Source: Akkermansia muciniphila (GTDB lineage Bacteria; Verrucomicrobiota; Verrucomicrobiia; Limisphaerales; UBA9464). From it: a DNA stretch of 37,245 nucleotides. The DNA lies in contig CAMDJH010000028.1 of assembly GCA_945900455.1 (NCBI GenBank), positions 1-37,245 on the forward strand, in the 5' to 3' direction. Position 1 is the first letter of the stretch, and each line of letters starts with the position of its first letter. A program made the position numbers and the translations under genes. The notes beneath the pieces are model-generated. The model had not been told where the DNA came from, did no database searches, and saw nothing but the letters and a program-made list of their open reading frames with translations. Of this stretch, positions 8,016-16,704 are shown in pieces.

Positions 8016-8335
8016 CCGCCTGGGAGGTCTATGAAGCCGACCTGGGCTGGGGACCGCATCCCGTGGTGGTGGTCTCTCACCCGGCGCGCGCCGCGCGCAA
8101 AGAGTTTGTTGAAATATTGGACTGTGCTACTCAGCGCCCGCCCCGCCCGCCGCAGGCACATGAAGTGCTGCTCGACTCTTCCGATGGAATGGACTGGCCC
8201 ACATTTTGCAAATGCGATTGCATCTATGCGGTGCCTCGGAGCGAATTAAGAAAACTCCGGGGCAACGTCGCGCTGGAAAGACGGCGGATGATTGTCCGCA
8301 CGCTGATCAGCGCCCACGGTTGGAATGCGCTTTAG
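8012..8335 (+). CDS. PemK/MazF-like toxin
   Basis: This encodes 107 residues from a GTG at 8012, coupled to the upstream antitoxin by a 4-nt overlap. The N-terminal WEVYEADLGWGPHPVVVVSH matches the first strands of MazF/PemK-fold endoribonucleases. The segment KCDCIYAVPRSELRKLRG and the VALERRRMIVRTLIS tail fit the later strands and C-terminal helix of that family. MazF-type toxins cleave mRNA. Cognate partners are normally ribbon-helix-helix or AbrB-like antitoxins, which agrees with the gene before it. Substrate specificity cannot be read from the sequence. Confidence 0.65.
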   Translation: MTAWEVYEADLGWGPHPVVVVSHPARAARKEFVEILDCATQRPPRPPQAHEVLLDSSDGMDWPTFCKCDCIYAVPRSELRKLRGNVALERRRMIVRTLISAHGWNAL

Positions 8336-8336
8336 C

Positions 8337-8526
8337 GTATTCCGAGATGCCTCGTGACGATAGTCTTCGGGTGGCAGATAAGGCTAGGTCCGGCGGGGTC
8401 GCCGTGAAGCTCGAAGTCTGGACGGGCATGTTCCATGTATTTCAATCCCACGAACCGCTACTCCCGGAAGGGCAGGAGGCCATCGAGCATATTGCCGAAT
8501 TCATCCGAAAGCGTCTGGACCGATGA
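8337..8526 (+). pseudogene. C-terminal fragment of an alpha/beta-hydrolase (esterase) gene
   Basis: The frame ending at 8526 reads DDSLRVADKARSGGVAVKLE, then VWTGMFHVFQSH and EAIEHIAEFIRKRL. This is the typical C-terminal end of hormone-sensitive-lipase-like esterases, including the catalytic His in the GMFHVF segment. The oxyanion motif, nucleophile elbow and whole N-terminal domain are absent. The similarity starts exactly where the toxin gene ends, which suggests that the toxin-antitoxin pair or a deletion replaced the front of the esterase gene. The 170 bp after it, up to the next gene, hold nothing recognised. Confidence 0.65.
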
Positions 8527-8696
8527 GCGGGAAGAACGCGATACGCCAACGATAGGACATTGACAGGTCCATTCTGGGAGCGGAGGGTCCCGATTAGGCG
8601 CGTATTGCGGAAGATACTAATTCTCTTGGGCTGAGGAGTGCTAGTAACTTGCTTGTCAAGTGCACACACAATTGTGACATCGAAGGAAAAAAAGTG

Positions 8697-9488
8697 ATGA
8701 AGAACTCACTGAGTGTTGGGTCGAACACAGCGGCGCGCAGCGGCACGCGACGGGGAGGCGCGAGCCCACGCGTCGGCGCGTTCACGCTCATCGAATTGCT
8801 GGTGGTCATTGCCATCATTGCGATCCTCGCGGGGATGCTGTTGCCGGCGCTCGGTCGTGCGAAGAGCATGGCCCTCCAAACCAAATGCGTGAGCAACAAT
8901 CGGCAAATCGGTCTGGCGTTCAATATGTATGCCAGCGATTCACTGGACTCTTATCCAACTCACTCGGACTGGCCTTCAACCGGCGGCCGGGATGGCAAGT
9001 ATTTGGTGTACGTCGCCGCCACGAATCGGCCGTTGAATCCGTATACCCAAGCCAAAGAGATATTTCACTGTCCCGCCGACAAGGGGGACAGTATTCTTCC
9101 GAGTATTTTCCAGTGCTACTCGAACTATGGCAACAGCTACTTGGTGCAGTGGGGCTCGGACCGGGCTCTGCTTGACTACCCGGCCGACACCACCAAGTCC
9201 TTTATTTTTCGCATCGTGAGCGTGACGGCGACTTCCGGCGATTCGAGGAAACCGATGAAGATTGCCCAGATCGCTCTCAGCCCGTCCAACAAGATCATTC
9301 AGGGCGATTGGAACTGGCATGTTAACCGGACCCCGACGGAACCGAAAAACATATGGCACAATGCTAAAGGCAAGGCAGTCCCGGTGATGCTTTACGGGGA
9401 TGGACACGCCGCTGCCTGGAAACAACCGCCTACACTTTTAAACGAGTGGTTCAAGCCAATTCCCGATCCGAGCTATGCCTTTTGGTAA
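8697..9488 (+). CDS. pseudopilin-like secreted protein (prepilin N-terminal signal)
   Basis: This encodes 263 residues from the ATG at 8697, preceded by GAAGGAAA at a good ribosome-binding distance. Residues about 27-50 are [20 protein letters not shown], the class III prepilin signal with Glu5. The mature part has the family's [19 protein letters not shown] segment, HCPADKGDS and a C-terminal [10 protein letters not shown] resembling the H-X9-DG end. Such proteins are assembled or exported by type IV pilus/type II secretion machinery; individual roles are mostly unknown. It is 28% or so shorter in the variable region than many relatives but looks complete. Its last 16 bases overlap the end of the convergent acyl-CoA synthetase gene. 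Confidence 0.85.
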   Translation: MKNSLSVGSNTAARSGTRRGGASPRVGAFTLIELLVVIAIIAILAGMLLPALGRAKSMALQTKCVSNNRQIGLAFNMYASDSLDSYPTHSDWPSTGGRDGKYLVYVAATNRPLNPYTQAKEIFHCPADKGDSILPSIFQCYSNYGNSYLVQWGSDRALLDYPADTTKSFIFRIVSVTATSGDSRKPMKIAQIALSPSNKIIQGDWNWHVNRTPTEPKNIWHNAKGKAVPVMLYGDGHAAAWKQPPTLLNEWFKPIPDPSYAFW

Positions 9489-12235
9489 GAACTGACCAGG
9501 ACAATTTCAGCGCGGTAGTCAACGTCGCCGGCGCGGCGTTCAACCGTGAAGCCCGCTTTGCGCGCGACGTGCTGCATCGCGTGATTGTCTGCGAGTATCG
9601 ACGCGGTGATGCGTTCAAGGTTTTCGTCGCGACCGATTGCAACGAGCCGGTCGAGGAGTTCCGTACCCAAGCCGTGCCCTTGCCATGAATCGCTGACGGT
9701 TAGCGCAAACTCAGCCTCGTTCGTGCCATGCAGTTTGCTCAGGCGACCCACCGCCAGGATCTCGACTTCGCCGGTTGCGGCGTCATGACGATCAACCACG
9801 AGCACCATCTCGCGATCGTAGTCGATAAAGCAGATTCGGCTGAGGCGCTCGTGTGCGATGCGTTGGTCGAGTTTCAGCGGGGCGAAGTAGCGGAGGTAAA
9901 CGCTGCGGTCGGAGAGGGTCTGGTGAAATCTCACCATCCGCGGTTCGTCCTCGGGTTGAATTGGGCGGACGGTTGCGGACGTGCCGTCCCGCAGTTTCCA
10001 GGGTGTGCGGTAGCGTGTCGGGTAGGGGCGAATCGCGAGTCTCGGGAGCTGGCCTTCCGAAATCTCCGGAGAGTGCAGCACAACGCGAGCGTCGAGCGCG
10101 AGCATTCGCCCGGGGGAAATCAGCAGCGGGTTGATGTCGATTTCAGCAATCCAACGTTGCTCCGCCACGAGTTGACTGAAGCGCACCAAGAGTTGTTCGA
10201 GGGCGGCAAGGTCGACCGCTTTTCGGCCGCGTACGCCCTGGAGTGCGGTAAAGATTTTGGTTTGCTCCATCAATCGCCGGGCGAGCGTGGCGGTGAGTGG
10301 AGGCAGTCCGAGCGCAACGTCCTGAAAGACTTCCACGAGTTGACCGCCGGTGCCGAACATGAGGACAGGGCCAAACTGCGGATCGATGCTGCTCCCCAGG
10401 ATGAGTTCGTAGCCGTCTCGTGCAACCATCGGTTGGACGGTGACTCCGAGAAAATGCTGGCGACCCGCCTTCTCGCTGACGGAATTTTCAATCTGCATCC
10501 AGGCTTGGCGCACGGCGGCGGCGTTGCGCAGGTCGAGTTGAACACCGCCCACGTCGGTCTTGTGGGTGAGAGTCTCGGAGAAAAGTTTAACGACAACAGG
10601 GTAGCCCAACTTCTCCGCGTGTTTCACCGCATCGTCCTCGGTGAAGGCAACATGAGTCTCGACCGTCGGGATGTCGTAGGCGGCGAGCAAGTGCTTCGAT
10701 TCAATCTCGGTGAGGAGTGTGCGGACCGCTTTACGCGCGGTTGCGACGAGATTGTCGACGAGGGAACGGCCGGCCGCGGTTCCCGAGGATGGATGCGCGG
10801 CGGTTGGCGTTTCGTAGAGCGCCCGCAGGTTATCGCTGTAGCGCCACATCAACGCGAAGGCACGGGCGGCGGTGTCTGGGTAATCAAAGGTCGGAATTTT
10901 TGCTGCGTTCAGGATTCCCCTGGCGGCGTCTACGCCAGCTCCTCCCATCCAACTAGTGAGCAGCGGCTTGGTGATATGGGTTGCCAGCAAGCAGAGTTTC
11001 TCGGCGATGCCTTGGGAGTCGGTCATTGCCTGGGGCGTGAGAATGACAAGGACACCGTCCGATTGCGGATCTTGCGCGGCGAGGTCCGTGGCTTTCGCGT
11101 AACGCGTGGCGTCGGCGTCGCCCAGAAGATCGATGGGATTGCCATGGCTCCAATGAGAGGGAAGGAACTGGCTCAACAACTCGCACACTTTGGGGGATAA
11201 CTCGGCCAATTGCCCGCCGCTGGCGACGAGGGCGTCCGTGGCCAGCGCACCGGGCCCACCCGCGTTGGTCACAAGGGTGAGACGCGGTCCACGCGGGCGA
11301 GGTTGCTTACCCAGCAGTTCCGCCATGTTGAACAATTCGGCGATGGAATCCACCCGCAGCACGCCGACTCTGCGGAAGGCGGCGTCGAGGACGGCATCGC
11401 TTCCGGTCAGTGCACCGGTGTGCGAGGCCGCGGCCTTGGCGGCGGCGTCCGTGTGACCCACTTTGAGGACGATGATGGGTTTTGTGAGGGCGACTTCACG
11501 CGCGGCCGAGAGGAAGGAACGGGCATCCCCCACCGACTCCATATAGCAGACGATGCTCTGGGTGTGCGGATCGTCGCCGAAGTACGTGATGAGGTCGCCC
11601 CAGCCGACGTCGAGCATCGATCCGACCGAGACGAATGCGCTGAAGCCGACATTTTCGCGATGACTCCAGTCGAGCACCGCTGTGCAGAGTGCGCCGCTCT
11701 GGCTGAGGAAGGCGACGCTACCAGGTTGGGCGATGCCGGTTGCGAACGTCGCATTGAGCTGCACCTGCGGAACCATCAGGCCGAGACAGTTCGGCCCGAG
11801 CAGCCGCATCTTCGCCCGCCGCGCCTCGGCGAGACATTGCTGCTCCAGTTCCTCACCTGTCTTGCCGCATTCCCGAAATCCTGCGGAAATGATGATGGCG
11901 GCGGACACACCGGCGGCACCGCACTCTCGGAGAACGCCGGGGACCCTCGGGGCGGGCGTGGCAATGACGGCGAGGTCCACGTTTTCGGGGACGGCGGCGA
12001 TGTCCGGGTAGGCGTCTCGTCCGGAGATTGTTTTGCGCTTCGTGTTAACCAGAAACACCTCGCCTGCAAACAGCCGGAGGTTCTGGACCAAAGCCAGGCC
12101 CACACTGCCGACCTTGTCCGATGCGCCGATGACCGCGACTCGGCGCGGGGCAAACATCGCGTCGAGCGGTCGCCGCCGGGCGTGGCGCAGCACATCGTGG
12201 GCGAGTTCGGGACGCGCGGGGGCGGTTGGTTTCAT
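9473..12235 (-). CDS. ADP-forming acyl-CoA synthetase / GNAT protein acetyltransferase (Pat-type)
   Basis: This encodes 920 residues from the ATG at 12235. Domain order: CoA-binding Rossmann domain (about 25-150, [14 protein letters not shown] and LLGPNCLG), succinyl-CoA-ligase-like domains (about 165-475, LSQSGAL; SHTGAL with His272), ATP-grasp (about 495-720, [20 protein letters not shown]) and a C-terminal GNAT domain (about 745-910) with the acetyl-CoA loop [11 protein letters not shown]. This is the layout of Salmonella Pat/E. coli PatZ (YfiQ), which acetylates lysines of metabolic enzymes such as acetyl-CoA synthetase. In Salmonella Pat the synthetase part is reported to lack the phospho-His; here the SHTGAL motif is intact, so a genuine synthetase activity may remain. 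It lies 86 bp downstream of the molybdopterin oxidoreductase gene. Confidence 0.9.
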   Translation of the reverse strand: MKPTAPARPELAHDVLRHARRRPLDAMFAPRRVAVIGASDKVGSVGLALVQNLRLFAGEVFLVNTKRKTISGRDAYPDIAAVPENVDLAVIATPAPRVPGVLRECGAAGVSAAIIISAGFRECGKTGEELEQQCLAEARRAKMRLLGPNCLGLMVPQVQLNATFATGIAQPGSVAFLSQSGALCTAVLDWSHRENVGFSAFVSVGSMLDVGWGDLITYFGDDPHTQSIVCYMESVGDARSFLSAAREVALTKPIIVLKVGHTDAAAKAAASHTGALTGSDAVLDAAFRRVGVLRVDSIAELFNMAELLGKQPRPRGPRLTLVTNAGGPGALATDALVASGGQLAELSPKVCELLSQFLPSHWSHGNPIDLLGDADATRYAKATDLAAQDPQSDGVLVILTPQAMTDSQGIAEKLCLLATHITKPLLTSWMGGAGVDAARGILNAAKIPTFDYPDTAARAFALMWRYSDNLRALYETPTAAHPSSGTAAGRSLVDNLVATARKAVRTLLTEIESKHLLAAYDIPTVETHVAFTEDDAVKHAEKLGYPVVVKLFSETLTHKTDVGGVQLDLRNAAAVRQAWMQIENSVSEKAGRQHFLGVTVQPMVARDGYELILGSSIDPQFGPVLMFGTGGQLVEVFQDVALGLPPLTATLARRLMEQTKIFTALQGVRGRKAVDLAALEQLLVRFSQLVAEQRWIAEIDINPLLISPGRMLALDARVVLHSPEISEGQLPRLAIRPYPTRYRTPWKLRDGTSATVRPIQPEDEPRMVRFHQTLSDRSVYLRYFAPLKLDQRIAHERLSRICFIDYDREMVLVVDRHDAATGEVEILAVGRLSKLHGTNEAEFALTVSDSWQGHGLGTELLDRLVAIGRDENLERITASILADNHAMQHVARKAGFTVERRAGDVDYRAEIVLVSSYQKA

Positions 12236-12321
12236 TGTCGGCCGATGAGTTTACGGTGACTGCGAGCCGGCTCGCCGCTGCGGGACATAACTTCGGGATT
12301 AAGGGGGGCGCAACGATCCAT

Positions 12322-13503
12322 TCAAGTCGTTCCCACCCGCACTCGCCGAACCCACTGCTGGTTGGCATCCCAATAGGTTCGTTTATTCTTGATTGCCGGA
12401 TCGTCAGGACCGGGTTGCATTCTGCCGTCGGCATCGATCGCACGGGAGACAAACGTATGTTCGCCGATCGGCGGATTCTTCCAGTCGAAACGCCAGAAAT
12501 TCCAGGTAAAGCGGGCATTTTCCGGTTTTCGCTCGATCAGCGCACGTTGCCAGGGGCCGTCGTCGATGCGGACCTCGACGCGTTGGATCGGTGTGCCATC
12601 ACTCCAGGCCGCACCGGAAATGCGAAGCGACCCATCCGCCCGCCGTACACAGCGCGCTGCCACGGATTTGACGTTCATGTTGCAAACGGAGGTTTCCCGC
12701 CAATTTGTGGTGCCGTCCTCGCGGTCTTCACCGCGGATCGTTACGTATTCCCGGGCCATCCATTTGCCCATGAATCGGCGGTCGAGAACCTCAATGCGAG
12801 TCAGCCATTTAACCCAGGAAATCCCAAACCAGCCCGGCACGATGAGTCGCAGTGGTGCGCCGTGCATTTCGTCGAGCGGTTGGCCGTTCATCGCCCAGGC
12901 CAAGAGTATTTCGTCCTGCAACGCGTGTTCTCTGGGAAGACTTCGGGCGAAGTGTTGCGGGTAATCCTTGTCGCGAATTTTCTCAACCTTTTCGTCAGCA
13001 CCGTAGAAAACGAATTCCTGCGATCGATTTGAAAGTCCGAGTTCACGAAGTAACGGTCCCAGGGGAGTCCCAGTCCAACGCATGTTGCCAATGGCTCCGC
13101 AGAAGGCGAGGCTCGAACCGTTACCGCCACATTCGAGGGTGGCGGTGACGGTTTTGTGCCGACGGGCCTGAAGCTGAGCCAGCGTGAATGATCGCGGCCT
13201 TTTCAAGTAGCCTGAGAAATCGAGTTTCCACGAGGCCAGGTCCACTTTGGGCCGTCCGTAGTGGCTCACTTCGTACAGGTCTGCATTTGGGGTGATCCAG
13301 TTTGCGAGCTTCTGCCAATAGAGCATTTTCCCCACGGGCTGAATATCCAGGAAAGGCATGCTTACTTCGCCGAGTGCCGGTTCGAGTCCGAAGGCGGACA
13401 AGGGGCGGGCAGCCAAGGCGTAGGCGGCCATGGCGACGGAGCCCCGAAGCAGGGACCGGCGGGAAAGGGACGTGCTGGAAATCTCGGTTGGATCGGAATG
13501 CAT
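12322..13503 (-). CDS. Tat-exported sulfite-oxidase-family molybdopterin oxidoreductase
   Basis: This encodes 393 residues from the ATG at 13503; the frame is open 17 codons further up but those lie in the duplicated promoter region. A Tat signal (SRRSLLRG, then AMAAYALAA) predicts periplasmic export after cofactor loading. The SUOX fold follows: ATLECGGNGSS carries Cys125, the expected molybdenum ligand, and MHGAPLRLIVPGWFGISWVK is the conserved pterin-binding stretch. The C-terminal ~120 residues (SDGTPIQRVEVRIDDGPW, FVSRAIDADG) are the Ig-like Mo-co dimerisation domain. No haem domain is present, as in SorA/YedY-like bacterial enzymes. The real substrate could be sulfite or another oxo compound. 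No cytochrome partner lies next to it. Confidence 0.88.
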   Translation of the reverse strand: MHSDPTEISSTSLSRRSLLRGSVAMAAYALAARPLSAFGLEPALGEVSMPFLDIQPVGKMLYWQKLANWITPNADLYEVSHYGRPKVDLASWKLDFSGYLKRPRSFTLAQLQARRHKTVTATLECGGNGSSLAFCGAIGNMRWTGTPLGPLLRELGLSNRSQEFVFYGADEKVEKIRDKDYPQHFARSLPREHALQDEILLAWAMNGQPLDEMHGAPLRLIVPGWFGISWVKWLTRIEVLDRRFMGKWMAREYVTIRGEDREDGTTNWRETSVCNMNVKSVAARCVRRADGSLRISGAAWSDGTPIQRVEVRIDDGPWQRALIERKPENARFTWNFWRFDWKNPPIGEHTFVSRAIDADGRMQPGPDDPAIKNKRTYWDANQQWVRRVRVGTT

Positions 13504-13662
13504 GCGCTCAAAATGACAAGCGGACGGTCGTTTTGGAATGTATTTTCTCTCCATTATCCAGCGGGCGGATTGAGATCATCCCGTGATCAGTCCCCGATCA
13601 ACTGGTCGAATTCGGATGAACCCTCGGCTCGTTGTTTAACACACGCTGTTGCAGACGATCCA
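13494..13662. repeat. 169-bp direct repeat, copy A (divergent promoter region)
   Basis: Matches 16522-16690 at about 153 of 169 positions with no insertion or deletion. It starts inside the third codon of the molybdopterin oxidoreductase gene (minus strand), covers its start and upstream region, and ends 21 bp before the methyltransferase start on the plus strand. It probably carries promoters for one or both directions. Confidence 0.9.
13574..13588. promoter_or_regulatory. GATCA-N5-TGATC dyad, operator candidate
   Basis: The 15-bp palindrome GATCATCCCGTGATC is kept in both copies of the 169-bp repeat (second copy at 16602-16616, spacer TCGCG). Only the spacer differs. It lies between divergent genes, which fits a regulator binding site. 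No regulator is known. Confidence 0.35.
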
Positions 13663-13683
13663 GTGTGCGGGCAACTTGCGCGG

Positions 13684-14412
13684 ATGTTGCCTCATCCCCC
13701 GCTGAAGTCGCACTATGCCACGCCGGAGGCCAAGCCGGAGTTCGTGAACCGGCTCTTCGATGCCGGCGCGCCACACTATGACGGCATCACGGGCTGGGGT
13801 TTTTTGGGCAGCGGCAGTGCCTATCGGCGCTGGGTGCAACAGCGCCACGGGTTGAAACCCGGCATGCATCTCCTCGATGTCGCATGCGGCACCGGGCTCA
13901 TGGCCATCGAGGGGATGCGCATCCTCGGCACCGCCGACAACATCACCTGCCTCGACCCGAGCGAGGGCATGATGGCGGAGGCACGGAAAAAGCTGGCCGC
14001 GAAATTCGTCGTCGGCTACGCCGACCGGCTGCCGTTTCCCGATGAATCGTTTGATTTCCTAACGATGGGCTACGCGCTCCGGCATGTGGCCGATCTCGCG
14101 GTGACCATGCGCGAATACCACCGCGTGCTGCGGTCCGGCGGACGCGTGCTGATCCTCGAGGTGACCAAGCCGACGAGCGCCCTGGGGAATTTTTTCTTTT
14201 GGCTCTACTTCGGAAAAATCTTTCCGGGCCTGACGCGACTTTTCACCCGCAGCCGCGCCGCGCGCGACATGATGTATTACTACTGGGAGACGATGGATGC
14301 CACCGTGCCGCCCGACTCGGTGCTGGGGGCCATGCGCGCCGCAGGGTTTGCCGAAGTGAAACGTGTCCACGTGCTCGGCCTCTTCAGCGAATACGTGGCG
14401 CTCAAGGCGTGA
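13684..14412 (+). CDS. UbiE/MenG-like SAM-dependent methyltransferase
   Basis: This encodes 242 residues from the ATG at 13684. Motif I LLDVACGTGLMA (63-74) binds S-adenosylmethionine, CLDPSEGMM (89-97) is the acidic ribose-binding strand, and YADRLPFPDESFDFLTMGYA is the motif II/post region. The C-terminal LRSGGRVLILEVTKP is typical of the UbiE class, which methylates ubiquinone or menaquinone precursors. The C-terminal 70 residues (FTRSRAARDMMYYYWETMD) differ from canonical UbiE, so another small-molecule substrate is possible. It is the first of three genes lying between the two 169-bp repeats. Confidence 0.8.
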   Translation: MLPHPPLKSHYATPEAKPEFVNRLFDAGAPHYDGITGWGFLGSGSAYRRWVQQRHGLKPGMHLLDVACGTGLMAIEGMRILGTADNITCLDPSEGMMAEARKKLAAKFVVGYADRLPFPDESFDFLTMGYALRHVADLAVTMREYHRVLRSGGRVLILEVTKPTSALGNFFFWLYFGKIFPGLTRLFTRSRAARDMMYYYWETMDATVPPDSVLGAMRAAGFAEVKRVHVLGLFSEYVALKA

Positions 14413-14624
14413 GGTGGCCGCAGCCATAAATGGCGTGCAATATGATGGGCGGGTGGGGATGGCCGCGAGAGCCAACGGAAGTGAACTCAATAGCCGCGGA
14501 GCGTCAAAGCAGTGTACTGCGATCAATCGCCGAGAGGGAAAGGGCATTGCGGATTCGCACGTCGTTTGGGGCGAAGCCGATCGTGTCACTTGCCGGGGAC
14601 CCAGCAAACCGTTAGACCGTTCCA
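14413..14624. other. intergenic stretch, nothing recognised
   Basis: The 212 bp between the methyltransferase and hydrolase genes contain several short dyads, for example GCAGTGTACTGC at 14509-14520, and no convincing reading frame. It may hold the promoter for the hydrolase gene. No terminator with a T-tract was seen. Confidence 0.4.
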
Positions 14625-15581
14625 ATGAACCACCTCACGGGCGCGCTGTCATTCCTCCTGTTTGCGGTCAATGTCGGCCATGCGGCCGGACGTTTTCTGC
14701 CGCCGGAGGCATTTCCATCCGCTGTGCTGGGAACGAACCGCACGGTGCGCATCTGGCTGCCGCCGTCTTACGAAATATTGCCGGAGGCACGTTATGCGGT
14801 CCTCTATCTGCACGACGGCCAGAACGTATTCAGCTCGGCCGGACCCAACATCGCGTTCGGCTGGGGCAATTGGGAAGTGGACCTCACGGTCGAACGACTG
14901 GTCCGCGAAAACCGAATGCGCGAGGTGATCCTCGTGGCCATCGACAATACCCCGAAGCGCTACCAGGAATATCGCGGACGCACCGCGCCCCTCACGGAGG
15001 AGGCAAGGAAGTCAACGCGCCAGGCTGTCGTCGATCCCGGTGATAATTCCGCGTATGACCGTTACGCTCAATTTCTGACGACAGAACTGAAACCTGCGAT
15101 CGACCGACGCTTTCGCACGCTGACTGATCCGGCGCACACGGGCGTGTTGGGCTCTTCGATGGGCGGTATTTGCAGTTTCGCGCTGGCGTGGGATCATCCC
15201 GAAGTGTTCGGGCTGGCGGCGAGCATGTCGGGCGCTTATCAGATCGAGCAGCGGTGCTTCCTTGAAACCGTGCTGAAACCCCACGCTGGCCGGCCGAAGC
15301 CCGTCAGACTCTACTTCGATTGTGGCATCCAGTCTGGAACCAGTGGCGACGACGGTCGAGCGAACACCGAGCGGGTCGTCTTCGAACTGCGGCGTGTTGG
15401 CTGGCAGGCCGATGTCAACCTCCGCTACTTCCTGGACGAACACCCACTGACGCCAGTGCAGCTGGAACCGTTGAAACTCGCGGATGACAAATTTAAGGAA
15501 GCGCAAATCAATCAGCACAATGAACTCTACTGGCGATTGCGGGTCTGGCGGCCGTTGGAGTTTCTCTTTCCGGCCAGGTAG
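14625..15581 (+). CDS. exported esterase-D-like alpha/beta hydrolase
   Basis: This encodes 318 residues from the ATG at 14625. A signal peptide (LTGALSFLLFAVNVGHAAG) predicts export. RTVRIWLPPSY and YAVLYLHDGQNVF are the first strands and oxyanion region of the esterase D family (PF00756), which includes enterochelin esterase and antigen 85 relatives. The nucleophile elbow is LGSSMGG with Ser178. The acid is probably Asp in YFDCG (232), and the His is His298 in NQHNELYW, followed by the usual PLEFLF ending. A longer spacer than usual separates the last strand from the His. The natural ester is unknown. Confidence 0.82.
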   Translation: MNHLTGALSFLLFAVNVGHAAGRFLPPEAFPSAVLGTNRTVRIWLPPSYEILPEARYAVLYLHDGQNVFSSAGPNIAFGWGNWEVDLTVERLVRENRMREVILVAIDNTPKRYQEYRGRTAPLTEEARKSTRQAVVDPGDNSAYDRYAQFLTTELKPAIDRRFRTLTDPAHTGVLGSSMGGICSFALAWDHPEVFGLAASMSGAYQIEQRCFLETVLKPHAGRPKPVRLYFDCGIQSGTSGDDGRANTERVVFELRRVGWQADVNLRYFLDEHPLTPVQLEPLKLADDKFKEAQINQHNELYWRLRVWRPLEFLFPAR

Positions 15582-15615
15582 GATCAAAATCCCCATTAGC
15601 ACCGATAAGACTCGG

Positions 15616-16470
15616 TCACGACTTCTTCGGCTCCACCAACTTTCCGTACATCTCCGGACGGCGATCAGCGATGCGGTTGATCTCGTGCTTGCCGAGGACG
15701 CGGATCTGGTGCTTGTTGCGGGCCTTTTCCGGGTCAATCTCGGCAAAGAGCAGGCACTCGTCTTCGTGGGGCGCCTCGGCTAGCACGTGGCCGCCGGGGG
15801 CGCAGATTTTGCTCATCCCGATAAAGCGGAAGCCCCGCTCGATCCCGACCCGGTTCACCGCCAGGTAATAGATGTGGTTCTCCATGGCTCGCGCGTTGAC
15901 TACGCAGCCCGCCATGCACTCGCTCCCCGGCGGCCAGTTTGTCGGCAACAGAATGATGTCGGCTCCTTGCAGCGTCATTACGCGAGCCGTTTCAGGGAAC
16001 GAGCCGTCGTAGCAGATATTCATACCGATACGGAGCGTCTGGCCGCGGAGGCGAATTTCCTGCACTGCGAACGGGCGGTCGCCCGGCGTCGTGAACATGT
16101 CGATCCCCAGGAACGGCAGATGGACTTTGCGGTACGTTGCCACCACGCCATCGGGACCGACCAGCACGCAGGCATTGAACAACCGCGGGCCATCCGTTTC
16201 CAACATTCCAAACACCGCGTGGACATTAAGCTTCTTGCAGGCGGCGGTAAAAGCATTCGTCGCCGGGCCGGGCACCGTTTCGGCGCAGGGCTGAGCTTCC
16301 GCGAGACTCTCAAAGCAATAGCCGGGCAGGGCGCATTCGGGAAACACCACCAGCGCCGCTCCCTGCGCCGCGGCCGATTCCAGGTTTGCCAGCATCCGAG
16401 CCAGGTTTCCGTCGCGGTCGGCTAGCTTCACGTCGATCTGGGCTGCGGCAATGCGAATCGTCTTAGTCAT
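15616..16470 (-). CDS. nitrilase-superfamily carbon-nitrogen hydrolase
   Basis: This encodes 284 residues from the ATG at 16470 (MTKTIRIAAAQI), the family's usual N-terminus. The catalytic triad is in place: Glu45 in VVFPECALPG, Lys115 in YRKVHLPFLG and Cys153 in NICYDGSFPE. Length and motifs fit amidases, N-carbamoyl amidohydrolases and omega-amidase-like enzymes, which hydrolyse C-N bonds other than peptides. The substrate cannot be told from the sequence. It is convergent with the hydrolase gene, 34 bp apart. Its upstream region holds the second 169-bp repeat, which on this strand carries a relic start codon and a 15-codon reading frame ahead of the gene. Confidence 0.88.
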   Translation of the reverse strand: MTKTIRIAAAQIDVKLADRDGNLARMLANLESAAAQGAALVVFPECALPGYCFESLAEAQPCAETVPGPATNAFTAACKKLNVHAVFGMLETDGPRLFNACVLVGPDGVVATYRKVHLPFLGIDMFTTPGDRPFAVQEIRLRGQTLRIGMNICYDGSFPETARVMTLQGADIILLPTNWPPGSECMAGCVVNARAMENHIYYLAVNRVGIERGFRFIGMSKICAPGGHVLAEAPHEDECLLFAEIDPEKARNKHQIRVLGKHEINRIADRRPEMYGKLVEPKKS

Positions 16471-16521
16471 GACATTCAAGTGGCTAAAGGCTCGAACCAG
16501 GTTGAGTCGTGAGGTACGAAC

Positions 16522-16690
16522 CGGAATGCATGCGCTCAAAATGACAAGCGGATGGTCGTTTTGGAATGTATTTTCTCGCCATTATCCAGCGGGTGGATTG
16601 AGATCATCGCGTGATCATTCCTCGATCAACCGGTCGAATAGGGATGGGCCCTCGGCTTGTTGTTTAAGATACGCCGTTGCCGACGATCCA
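16522..16690. repeat. 169-bp direct repeat, copy B (divergent promoter region)
   Basis: Matches 13494-13662 without gaps, about 90% identical. It lies between the nitrilase (minus) and the TolC-like gene (plus). On the minus strand it keeps the ATG-CAT-TCC start of the molybdopterin oxidoreductase gene, which in this place leads only to a 15-codon frame. This suggests that the sequence was copied from the oxidoreductase promoter. Confidence 0.9.
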
Positions 16691-16704
16691 TTTTGACTGC
16701 CCGC

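Noticed and set aside
9728-11200. 490-codon plus-strand open frame opposite the Pat-type gene
   Set aside because: It is a shadow of the minus-strand acyl-CoA synthetase/acetyltransferase. No domain or signal is seen in it. The same applies to 11210-12259.
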